This document shows positions 1 to 12,100 of a stretch of DNA of 64,000 nucleotides, one piece after another. The notes below the pieces were generated by a model. The model was not told the DNA's origin, did not search any database, and saw only the letters and a list, made by a program, of their open reading frames with translations. This DNA comes from Eublepharis macularius (lineage: Eukaryota > Chordata > Lepidosauria > Squamata > Eublepharidae). The stretch's first letter is position 1, and every line of letters begins with the position of its first letter. The DNA is taken from positions 20,494,001-20,558,000 of the forward strand of contig NC_072797.1 in NCBI RefSeq assembly GCF_028583425.1, written 5' to 3'. Made by a program: the position numbers and the translations under genes.

Positions 1-423
1 AAAATGCTTCGCTGCCCAAGGCTAAACCGTTCTAACCTTTTTTCAGGGGAACAACCCCTTTCTGAATTGGGCTTGGATTTTAATTGAACCCATTCCTAAC
101 CGTTTGAGAAGTTATATTAGGGAAACATTGCAAAAAATTCTGTTTTCATATTAAGCAAACAAACAAAAAAATGCCCCAAAGCAGTTGCTAGGAAAAAAAA
201 TGTTTATTAAGAATAACTACAGTTTCCCCCTCCCCGATACATTTGAATATCAGTAGCATTAAAAACATGGACATGGAGTGGGTTGAACTTGAAAGTCGAA
301 ACAAACCTTTGTGACTGGTATTGCAGTATGAAAAAGGAGCCACAGACCTGTAGTTCAGATTGAGGCTAGTCCCGCCTAATAGCTCCTCTCACTCCTCCTG
401 GTTATTGGTACTATATTGTGGTG

Positions 424-618
424 GTGGAGAGTGCCCTCAAGTCATATCTGACTTATGGCAACCCCTGCTGGGGTTTCCATGGCAAGAGACTCACAGAGGT
501 GGCTAGCCATTGCCTGCCTCTGCAACCCTGGTCTTTGTTGGAGGTCTCCCATCCAATTACTAACCAAGGCCAACCCTGCTTAGCTTCTGAGATGAGCTCA
601 GACTCACCTGGGCTATCC
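424..618 (-). repeat. 5S rRNA-derived SINE (5S-Sauria type)
   Basis: On the minus strand: ctcagaagctaagcagggtt, ttggttag and attggatgggagacc, the 5S rRNA internal promoter, then the gttgccataagtcagatatg tail. Confidence 0.85.
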
Positions 619-1499
619 AAGTCGGGACACTATAGATGTAAAATGAGGAAAATGTATTTCATGCAAGAAGTGCCAACTGTCATGGAGCAATGGCAGTGCT
701 ACTGCCCTGGTTCTAGATTGTGATTTGGTCCTCCTCAGTCGGTGTGCTTGCCATTTGGAAAGCGCTCCTGAGAGACTATGACTGCATCTCTGTGTGGGGC
801 CATGGAAAAGCAGTCTTGCCCTTGGCGGCAGCGGCCAGTGCCTTGGGAATGGGCAGGAACAGTGTCCAAATGCCCATCCTCACATCACTTGCTGCTGTCA
901 CTTCCTCCTTGCCATCATGTTGGCAAAATAATATAAATCTGAAAATGATTTCTCTGGGATCTCTGTGGCCAGGAAGCCTCCCTTTACCCTTGTTTCCCCT
1001 TTGCCTACAAAACAGTTAAGCAGGTAAAGAGGTGAAAAAAAAACCCTTTAAAGGGCCATAAGTGGATCAGCGAGATGCCCCACACCATTGTGACAGTGGA
1101 ATTTGGCTCCGCCTCCCTCCCTGTGGTGGGAACGGGTGGGGTGTCAAGACAGGCCCTCTACCCACAAACTCTGTGCAGTCCTCCCTTTGCCCTTTTTGCT
1201 GGACAGGATTTGGTTTTCTTTGGACTAAAAGGAAAAGCCCCAGGAATCTTACCTGTTCTGTTCAGAAGGAGCAGGATATCAGGTGGACATCATTTAATTT
1301 GAGGGCTTCCTGTATCCCACGTGGTTGAAAATCCCCATGTGGAAGCAGACGATAATAACCCTCATCTGCCACTTTTGAGTAAATACAAAAGAGCCAGAAC
1401 GCTGGAGACACAGAGACACTAAAAAGATAGATTCAACCCACGATGTTAGATTGGGTTTACTAGCTCTTCATAGCTGGGTAAAATCAACAGCTGCCCACA

Positions 1500-1860
1500 C
1501 GCACGCTTTCTCTGTGGCGGCCTGCACCTTATGAAATGGCCCGCCTGAGGTCAGGAAGGCTCCCATTCTCTTGGCTTTCCGCAAACTATGCAAGACTGAA
1601 TTATTCAGGAGGGCTTTCTACCCTCACTGTCTTCCGCCAGCAGGTGAAGACTTTTTTGTTTGTCGTTCTTTCAGTGATCTCTCTTTCCTGGCCAGTGTTT
1701 TAATTCCTGTTTTTTCTGTGCTTTTTACATATGTATTTTAGTTTTTGTTTTAATTATTTTTATGGCGTGCTTTTATAATGCTTTGTTTTGAACTGTTAAC
1801 GACCTTAGAGGTTCTGATGGGTCAGAAAGGTGGGGTACAAATTTTTATAAATAAATAAAT
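1500..1860 (+). repeat. LINE-type 3' tail (CR1/L2-like)
   Basis: ctttctctgtggcggcctgc, a T-rich middle, then ggtggggtacaaatttttat and an ataaataaat tail, typical of CR1/L2-type 3' ends in reptiles. Subfamily not assigned. Confidence 0.5.
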
Positions 1861-1928
1861 TTGCAGTCCTGTACTTTCTCGTGACATGCAAACATTCAGT
1901 GCTCTGTAAGTACCTAGCATGTTTTCTT

Positions 1929-2476
1929 TTTATTCCATCCTTTCCTGTACAAAAACTCTACAGGGACAGTAAGAATTGGACGTTGATCTTTTATATCCCA
2001 GAACTGTCTCCTTTACTCTATTGCACTGAGCACTGGAAAACAACTGAAATCCCTTCGGAAATCCCTTCTTTAAGAATATTACAGCTTAGTGAAGTCCGTA
2101 TAAAGAAACAGTCCCACATAGCTCTGCTCTACTATCCCTAATGAGAATTACGACACTTGTTTTCAAAACCTGGGAAGCAGAACCAGCTAAATAACCAGAA
2201 CGGCTTCCACTCACTGTGAGGAGGTGAATCTTATTGAACAGTTCAGAACCCAAAAACACTAGGGGAGAACCAGTTCATGCCACTGTCTTTTGCAACCCCA
2301 GCCACTGTCTTGGATCACAGTCTGCATTTTTAGAATCCTACTCTCTTCATCAACATTTTCCGTTATGCTTTTTAAAAACATTATTTGAGGGGAAGAAGTC
2401 CTCATAGAGGGGTAGCAGGTGAATAGCCAGCCACTTCTAGGGGGCCGTTTGTACACAGGTCTTGGCAAAGTCACTG
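1929..2476 (-). other. CPLX4: Probable CPLX4 3' UTR
   Basis: Sequence after the CPLX4 stop codon. The first AATAAA on the minus strand that I noticed is the complement of 1929-1934, about 540 bases downstream of the stop. Transcript end not proven; other signals could be used. Confidence 0.4.
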
Positions 2477-2704
2477 TTACATCACAGAACATTTCTCTTC
2501 AGCCGCCTGCTTCATTTCTGTGAACGTCGCTTGGGCCTTTTCTTTGAGGGTATCTATGTCCATATTCTGAAGACTTTGAAGCTGCCCGAGAATGGAATCC
2601 TTGTCTTCTTCTTCTACTTGATCTTCTTCCACCATTTTCTGCAGGTCTTCTGGCAAGTCGACATCATCGCCACCCAGTTGGATCTGAGTTTCATCTACTT
2701 CACT
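2477..2704 (-). CDS. CPLX4: CPLX4 coding exon 3 (acidic C-terminus, CAAX box)
   Basis: The acceptor CTCTCAG precedes AGT GAA GTA GAT. The exon encodes 75 residues and a TAA stop (complement of 2477-2479). It includes [15 protein letters not shown] and the C-terminal CSVM. A plus-strand open frame over the same bases is a shadow. Confidence 0.95.
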   Translation of the reverse strand, partial: SEVDETQIQLGGDDVDLPEDLQKMVEEDQVEEEDKDSILGQLQSLQNMDIDTLKEKAQATFTEMKQAAEEKCSVM

Positions 2705-5700
2705 CTGAGAGGTGATGGGGGAGAGAGGAGGAGGAGGAGGAGGAGAAAAATAGCACAACAAATCTCTGCTCAGTCCAAATTCTACACCAAGAAAAAGTGA
2801 ATTCTGCCACTGGCATAAATTATGTGGATTTCCTTGTTTGCTGTTATTTTGCACAAATCAGCACAGAGCTGCTGAGTTGCAGGGCCATTTTCAGTAGCAG
2901 TGGTAGAAAAATAAAAATACTGCCAGCTTTTTTGCCAGTACATCACTTTTGAGTTGTACCCAAAAGTGACATAGTGACATTGGCAACATCACAAATGTCA
3001 CATGATGCCCCCCATATCCCCCCCAACCCTTCTGCTGGTTGGCCTGGCAACTCTAAATAACATTGTTCCAGAATGTTCCTGGTTCTCTTCTCCTCCACCC
3101 CATTATAAACAACCTTTTTTCTTATTGTGTTCAATCTTTGTTCTCCTCCTTGGTATTATGATGGGAAAAGTTATAATTGGATTTAGGTTGCCAATTATAC
3201 CTCGGGAAATTCCTGGTGATTTGGTGGTAGAGCCTGAGGATGACAGAGTTTGGGGAGGGGAGAGAGATCAGTGGGGTGTAATACGATAAAGACCTCCCTC
3301 CAAAGCAGCCATTTTCTCAATGGGAACTGATTTATGTAGTCTGGAGATTAGTTGTAATTCTGGGAGATTTCCAGGTGCCACCGGGAGGTTGGCAACCCTA
3401 ATTGGATTTACCAAGGCAGTGGAGAAAGTACCTCAGGAGCACCATCAAAATTTACATCTGGGGTGGCTAGCAGTAAATAGTGCCAAGCACTGGCCGGTGC
3501 ATAAACAAACACTGCTTTGGCTTCTTTCACAATGTGCTTGGTGGTGTGATGGGGAAGTGTGGCATGGGCAGATAGTCCCCAACTTCTCTCAAAATCAATT
3601 GACCCCACTATTGTGAGGCCAGTGGCATTGGGCTGTGGGGGTTTTCCCGCCAAAAATATTTTAGTGCACATTCCTGCTACCTCAGATCATCACAGCCTCC
3701 AGAGAGACCCCAACTCAGCAAATGACATCATTTTTTGCTGCCATGGGGGAGCATGCACACCCTCTTCATGTATGCCTCCCCCCAATGGCAGGTGAGTGGA
3801 GGCAGAGCCATGAGTTGGGGGGGATCCCCTACCCTCAGGGGGGGAGGTTGGCACCCCTAGAAGAAAAGGCTGATCATCTGTGGTAGTGAGCAGTTTGCCT
3901 GGTCATTGCCCATTTGGCGGCCCGTTCTGGATTTGTTTACTCTGTTGACTTTGATAGAGAAAGTCATCTTCCTGATGGAGAAAGATTTGACAGAAGTGAG
4001 TAAGAGGATCCGGCTTAGGTAGAAGGTAGTCACAGAGTCCAACCCAAACTATTGAAATAACACTAACAGCAGCCTATGAGGTCCCTGGCCTATGAGCAGT
4101 ACAAGATGCTCTCACGGCCATCTTCTGCATCACATTGGAATCATATTGGATAGATTTTGCTTAACCAACGACCATTTGTGGTGGCAGCTTGCCATACATC
4201 TGAGGCTTGCCCGAGCCAGAACAGACCCTTGAAAGCTTCAAGGCTCAGCTCAGTTATATATTCCTGATTTTATAGAGCATTTGGGTTCCATTAAAGAATG
4301 GCACGGACCAGATTTTGGCTCATTTCTGCTCTCTTCTGGCCATTTCTACCTCCAGTATTGGCTGACTGTTTAAGGTCCATCACTCTCTATATACTCCCCA
4401 GTTTTCAAAATTAACCTGGTGACCTTCAGAGGTGTGACTGCCACTTGCCTGTAGTTCTGCACAATGTATTTTCACCCACCCATGTGGTTAGCAGGTTGCG
4501 TGGTGATATGCCACACTGATGGTATACCCAGACCTGTTCTGGATGCAGACAATAATTTGCATTACCCAGAATGGAAACATCCATGGGAGTGCGGTAGGTA
4601 ACATGAGCCAGGTCTTTGTCATACTCTAAACAAATCTAAGAAAGTGAAGGCTGTGAAGCAAAGATTGGGGTGTGTATCCTGTTCTTCTTCCAGGGAGCTT
4701 TGGACAGCATACATGGCTCTCCCCTCTTCCATTTCCAGTCAGGCTTGCCAACCTCCAGATGGGGCCTGAAGATCTCCTGGAATTACAGCTACTCTCCAGA
4801 CAACAGAGGTCAGTTCCCTGCTTTGGAGGGTGGGCTCTATGGCAATTAGAGATGGGCACGAACCAGAAAAATGGCGGTTCATTGCATTCATGGTTCATCA
4901 CATTTCACAAACCATGAACCACCATGAACTTGCCCAGTTCGTGAACTGATTCTTTTGGTTCGTCGGTTCATCACTTCCAGGGCTGCAGAAAGTCTGCAGA
5001 AAGTCCATCTTCCCCATTGCCTAGGTAACAGATTGATCAGCGCCAGACTGTCTGCAGTGAAGAACCAAAAAACAAACCATGCGAACTGCTGTAAAAATCA
5101 CAGCAGTTCGTCACGGTTTGTCAGAAATAAGCTCTGATGAACCACCAGTTTGCAAACCAAAAATTGTCCTGGTCCGTGATGAACTTTGGTTCGTATTTCA
5201 TTTCGTGCGCATATGCTAATGAGTTATGCTAATGAGTTCCTCCAGCTCTTTTTCTATGAAATGACCCCTGCATTCATTCATTCACCACCTTTCAACCCAA
5301 ATAGAGTCCTCAAGGAAGTGAACAGATATTAAAACATTTAAAACATTAACTTTTATAATGTATATAAAATGTAAACACAATTAAAAATGCAGACATGCAA
5401 ACAAGCAAACACATACACACTCAACCAGGGAGAAGAGCCAATAAGTTTACCGGGTTGATGCCAATAACAAAAAAAGAAATCTTCATGCACTGGCAGAAGG
5501 CGATGATGGAGACAGGTGATTCTTCCTGGGGAGAGAATCCCATTGTTGGGTAACCCTAAATTGATCCAAAAAATGGCATCTAAATTCAATAAATAACTCT
5601 GATGTGGTTCCCTCCATTAGTTGAAGTTGCCCGGCCTCAATGCCTTGTGCTTATAGTGTAAGAGGAACCATTTAACATACAAAGGTGCCTTATACTGAGC

Positions 5701-8700
5701 CAGAAAACTGGTCCACCTAGTTTTCTGCTGTCTATTCTGCCTGGCAGCAGCTCCCCAAAGTCTGCTGCGCAATATCCTTGAATGTGCAGATGCCATAACT
5801 GAAGCAGGACCTTCTGGCACGCAAAGCAGATGCTCTCCCACTGCGCTGCAGCCCCTCCACTGAAGCTGTCCAATTGCATGCCAGAAGTGCCCAGAGGAAA
5901 TGCAAACCATTTCTAGCGTTATTGCCAACGAAATGCTTTTGCTTTGGGGGGCGGGGTAAAGAACTGCAGGTTGAAAGAACAGTGGGAAGGTGTCAGTGGC
6001 CCTTTAAAAAGCTGGCCACTCTTACTTTTCCAAGTTGCCAGCTTCTCCTCCACCCAATTAGAACGACCATGAGTCATTTTTTCTGACCTCCTTTCATTGC
6101 AAGTCAGGATTTACTGCCCATTCGTTTTTCCACTACATCATATTTGCCAGACTACAGTCGGAGCAGTAAAATAACGAACAATAAAATCGCACAGAAATGG
6201 TCGCATTTATTGGGCCGAGCCCTAAACGGTGCTCTTAAGACACACAGGCCAAGGCAACCTTCTGCTTTATTTGACACACTCATTGTTTTGTCCCCTGCTC
6301 AACAGAAGCAGATTTTCATGCTATATGAATGAGGTTATGTTCTCACAAGATGGGAGTCAGGTAGACCTCGGGAGACAGGAGAACCCAGTCTAGCCCCTAG
6401 ATGCCAACCACATACCCTGCAGAGGTCACAGGCAGTGAATCAAATTGTGAAGGTTATAATTCTTCTATAATCCGCCCAATCCAGCAATTGGTTAGATGTG
6501 GAACATGACCCCCCCCCACACACACTAAGTTTTCCCCAGGAGCATAACTGCATGTCGGACTAAGAGCCAGGCGACTCAGGTGTGAATCCTTACTCTGCCA
6601 TGTAATCTCACTGGGTGACTTGGGCCAGCCTAGGCTATCTCAAGGGTTACTGTGAAGATAAAATGGAGGAGAAAGTTATAAGCTGTTTTGGGGTCTCCAT
6701 TGGGGAGGATGGACTTTTCACCTTAAAGTCTGTAATGGGCAGAATATGGGAGCTATTAGCACCTATAATGAGTTATAGGTCCCCATTAAACCCTGGAGTG
6801 GGGGCATTGAACTGAATTTGCGATTAATTCTAATTCAGCAATCTCCCATCGGTTCCTACCGATTTTTTTTTTAATTACAATTTTGTACTTTGCATTGAAG
6901 TGGATGAGTAAAGTAGAAGAATTTTTGGAATTTCCCCTGTAAGATCTCTGGTTCAGAGAAAGGGGCACTGGGTGGCATTCATTCATTCATTCATTCATTC
7001 ATTCATTCATTCATTCATTCATTCATTCATTCATTCATTCCCTTTCTCTGCCCCTCAAGGACTGTGCCTATTTCTGCACTGAACACCCCCCACACACAAC
7101 TTGTTCATTAGTTCGTTCATTCATTTATTCACATGATCACATCTATTGTTATTTGAATCTATGTTCCCATCTTATATTCTGATACCTCCTTCTGACAGCG
7201 TGAGTGCTTTGCTTATTCCCATTGGCCTTAAACTGCTGTCAGCCTTCATTTTGGAGGCATTCATGCTTATCATGTGTGAACTGTGTTTTTTTAAAAAATA
7301 CTGCATATACAAAGGCCTGGGCTGTCAGGATTCACAGCAAAAACCTGAATAATGAGGTCATTGTCTGAAACAAACCAGTCCTGTCAGTAAGAACTTACAG
7401 CAGTTTTATAGAAAACAACACAGTAGATATTCAGGAAACAACTAAGTCCTATGTACACTTACTTGGAGTAAGCCCATGGAACTTAAAGAGAGTTATTTCT
7501 GAGTAACAGATAGGATCAGCACTGCATAATAATCTGGATGTATCCATTGTATTACACTGCTTCTGTTAATTCACATGAAATCTCTTGCACAACTCTGAGT
7601 TTTGAACTCTTGCTGGAGGGCTGAATCTTAGAAGTGTCAAAAGTTATGATGACTGGATTTCTTTAAGCCAGAAGATCTTTGATCACTCTTTGCAGATCTG
7701 TTATAACAGATCAATCCATGTGTGTTCCTGGCCCATGGTCTTGTGGGCTTTCTGCAGCTAGGAGGTAGTAGGGCTCACTGAAGCCTGGCTAGCTAGCACT
7801 GAATGCATGAAGCGGAATCCATCGGTTGGTCTTTCAAAGTCAGCATCATCTGCTCAGCAGCTCTTCAGGGTCTTAGGTAGAGACCTTTCACTTCACCTAT
7901 GACCTGATCTTTTTAGCTGGAGATGCCGGGGACTGGACCTGGTAGCTTCTGCATGCAAAGAAGATGCTCCGTCACCGAGCCACAGCCCCTCCCCATTTTA
8001 TTTTCCCATCCTGCCCCAGATCAATCACTACCTCTCAGCTTAACCTACCTTACAGGTGTTGCTGTGAGGACAGGTGTGCATGGCAGGGAACACTATTTAA
8101 GCTGCCCTCCCTGTCCTCCTTGGAGGACGGGTGGGATAAAATGTAACGCAATCAATAAAAATGCACTGTGCTTAGTTTTTAGGCACTATTGAAAAGATGA
8201 TGGAGGCAGGGTGGGATAAAAAAAGAACGAAACCTATGTATCCATCAGTTGTGACAATACAAAGGATGCATAAAAAACAAGCTCTGTACAATGTCTTAAA
8301 GAAGGCAAGCCCAGGCCACTGGCTCAGCATCTAACAGAGAGAGAGAGGGAGGGAATGGGGGGAGGAAGACTGGAGGCCAACGGTTCTTAACTTGAAAATG
8401 AAATTTTAAAAGATACTTTTTAGTAACTTTAATCATAGGAAAAAGAGAAAAGCAGTATATCTTTATACTGTACACACTGTTAAGCAACTTTATAAGCACC
8501 AAACCACAAGGTGGCAGTGAGGGTACTATGCCAGGGTACCTTGCATCTTTCCAGTGTTATGAAAGGCGTACTAGGAGTAGATGATCTGTGACAGGGACTC
8601 AATAAAGAGCAACATCCTATTGGAACCATAAAGGATATCCTTTGTAAAAGTGAACAGCCATTAGCAGGGTCAGATCCTAGTTTCCTCAGACCCTATCAAA

Positions 8701-9101
8701 AGAGACAGAGATGCATGCTCTGGATAAAAGCCAAAAAATACCAGAACCTTACTGAAGCAAAGTGAGGCTGGGGGGGTCAATACCCAGAAAGTGGCCCACT
8801 TGAGAACCAAATACATCTTCTTTGACTTCTATGATGGAGGAAAGGTGAGATATAAATGAGATGGATACAAAATTGGTCCTGATCCAATTCTCTGCCCAGC
8901 CCCAGTGACGAAAAGATCACTGCCTACTTAACAGCCTATTCTCTTTGTAGATTGCCTGCCCTATCGTATCCTTCAGGATTTGATAGAGGGAAATGTTTTT
9001 AATACAAAGCATACAAGGAGAACTGAAGGTAGTGGTGAAGAATTTAAACCGCTAATCCCAATGCCTAGACTGCCAAAGAATACTTGTTATAGTGTCTTGA
9101 A

Positions 9102-9143
<42 letters not shown>

Positions 9144-12100
9144 AGAAGAACTAGTAAGAATTAGTGAATTACAAACAAAACAAAAAAGTCTTTACCCATT
9201 AGTGGAAGACCAAGATAGAGGGAGACAGACAAACCTCCCTGGGGAGGGAGTTCCAAAGTTTCAGCCCTCATCCTAGTTGCTTTAAACCACAGAAGGGAAG
9301 ACCAGACAAATAAGACATCTTACACAGGGATGCTGAAGTGTAGGGAGACGCAATGTTAGCTGGAAGCATAGATTAAATTTCACCTCTCTACATGAGGGTA
9401 GTTTAAAAAGACAGAGTAGGCAGAGATCAGCCCTCAGAGGGTTTGTTAATTTCATCTTTACCTCCCCAAAGGGGAAGTGAAACTAACAGAGCCTTGGGGA
9501 GGAGAAGATGAAATAAACAAACCCTCTGAGGAGCGATCTCTGTGGGTTCTCTCTTTTTAAACTACCCTCTTGTAAAGAGATGAAATTGACAGAGCCTTCA
9601 GAGAGCCAGCAGAGATCGCTCCTTAGAGGGTTTGTTAATTTTATCATCAAGTCCCTGAAGGCTCTGTCAAGATGAAATTAACAAACGATCTCCCCCAGCT
9701 CTGTCTTTTAAAACTATGCCTTAAACTACATTGCGTCTCCCCACACTTGAGTGCCCCTGTATAAGACGTCTCGTGTAGAGCGACGCCCACAGACACTCCC
9801 TTGCCCAAGGTCTTGGCCCTGATCCAGATAATCTGCCCTACAGCTGCTTTTTTGGTGCCAAATTCCACATCTGGAGTTCAAATCACCGTACTGTCCCCCT
9901 TCTTATTTACAGACGCTGGCTTGGCTGAATGTTCTCAGCTCCAGCCCTTTAAGGAGAATTCACTGGTTGTGCTCTGGCTTGGAGACAAGCATATTTATGG
10001 CACTCTGTGGTTTCTAGTTGAGTTGATCTGGCTATTGAGTTCCTGTCTTACGTGTGGCTTTAATTTTTGTGACCACTTTAAGAAGTTGCCTGATCCACAC
10101 AGTGTGTTAGCGCACACTAAATCATAATATAAATAGACTGAGATACTAGTTAGAAATAAATATAAATCAAACGAAACATATTCTTTTACAATATGCCCTT
10201 AAAGCAAATAGCATTTGATCACTAACTGGGACAACTTGCTATTAAATAGATATATTTTTGGAGGAGATTCAGGTCACATTACACAGTCCTTGTGTTTGTT
10301 AGGAAACAACAGAAGGGATTGTATCACACACGTGATGGGAGTTTTGTGCTTCCCAGATGTACAGCAGCACTTTTGTCTTTGTGACCACAGGTGCAACATG
10401 CACCTCTGCTGTTTTTGCATCCTCGTACTGCCCCATGGAGCCACCATTGGTGCCATTGTAAAAATCATGTTACTTACGTGGCTACATGTAAGCATTTCAG
10501 CAATCAATAGAGGCTGCAGATGCCCCTCCCTGTGTGCTGTGGTTGCAAATAGAGCCTGCATGCGTCCGGGAGACACAAAACTCCCATTGCATGTGTGATA
10601 CAAAGTCCTTGTGTTCCCCAACAAATATGAAGATTTAGTAATGTGTAGATGGAACCTCAGAGGCTGGATAAAGGAGTATCCAACCTTCTCAGACCACCAT
10701 TTGCCTGCTGAAACAGGGTAATGTATAGACGGGTGAATTTTTTTTGTTCAAAGCACAACTCCTTTTGTTCAGTGCTGGCTGTGTAATTACCAATGGCTAC
10801 ATGGGGAAGGGGGTCCAGAGAAGATGAAACCATGGCTGATTCCGCACACATTGGATAATGCACTTTCAATGCACTTCATCAATCATTTGAGGCGGATTTT
10901 TTGTTCCGCACACCAAAAAATCCGTTCCAAATGATCTGTAAAGAGGATTGGAAGTGCATTATCTAACGTGTGTGGAATCACTGTATGACTGATTCCACAC
11001 ATGTTGGATAATGCACTTTCAATGCACTTCAGCTATCATTTGGAAGCGGATTTTTTGTTTCACACTCAAAAAATTCAGTTCCAAATGATCTCTAAAGAGG
11101 ATTGGAAGTGCATTATCCAACATGTGCAGAATCAGCTCATAAGTACATGTGGACTGCAGAGGCTGGAGGCACATGGGATGCACCTGCATCCCCCTAATAA
11201 TCAGCCACATGGGCATGTCCAGTCATGAGGTGGAGAAGGTCACTGTCTCTACCAAATCCGGTGTAACCATCATGGCCTTTGATGCCACACTGAATTCCAG
11301 TGAAACAGTTCGACTTGGGAACAAGCCGCTATAGGGCTCATGGACGAAAACATCTTTTCAATGACAAATCTGCACTGACAATCCCATTAATAGGATTAAG
11401 GTTCATTAAGGATGTGTTTTGTCATATAAGTCTGCCCCAAATACTCTGGTGCTTTAAGCCTTGCACCCAAAACATGGGGCCTCTTAACTGCTAAAATCTT
11501 AAGTACATCTTCTAGTTCCCATTTTAACCAGAGAGCACTATGTCACTTTAGACCATCCCAGGTATGTTTCCTCTCCTATCCTTCTTGCAAGGGGCTGGAA
11601 ATAGTTGTTGGGTTAATACTTGATATGCCACCATTACACCCCCCACAAAAGATTCCTCTCTTCAGTGAAGGCAGCAGGTTCAGGCCTTGTAAGCCTGCAT
11701 GGATTCCCTTTTCCCTTCACTCCATTCTCCCTGGATCCTGCTGACACAACTCCCTTCCCCTTCTACCTTCATCCTTCCCTCCACTTCAGCGCTTTCTCAG
11801 AGTCTCTCTACACAAGACATCTTACATGGGGATGCTCAGGTGTAGGGAGACAGTTAGCCGGGAATGGTAGTTTTAAAAGACAGAGCCAACGGAGATTGCT
11901 CCTCAGAGGGTTAGTTAATTTCATCTTCGCCTCCTCAAAAGCGCTGTCAATTTCACCTCTCCTTTGGGGAGGTGAAAATGAAATTAACAAACTCTCTGAG
12001 GAGCTATCTCCATGGGCTCTATCTTTTAAAACTATGCTTCCCAGTGAACATTGCATCTCCCTACACTTGAGCATCCTCGTGTAAGAGGTCTTGTGTACAG

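Noticed and set aside
2462-2800. Open frame of 112 codons on the plus strand
   Set aside because: Shadow of CPLX4 exon 3 on the opposite strand.
11001-11228. Open frames of 65-75 codons on both strands
   Set aside because: Mirror products of a hairpin MITE.
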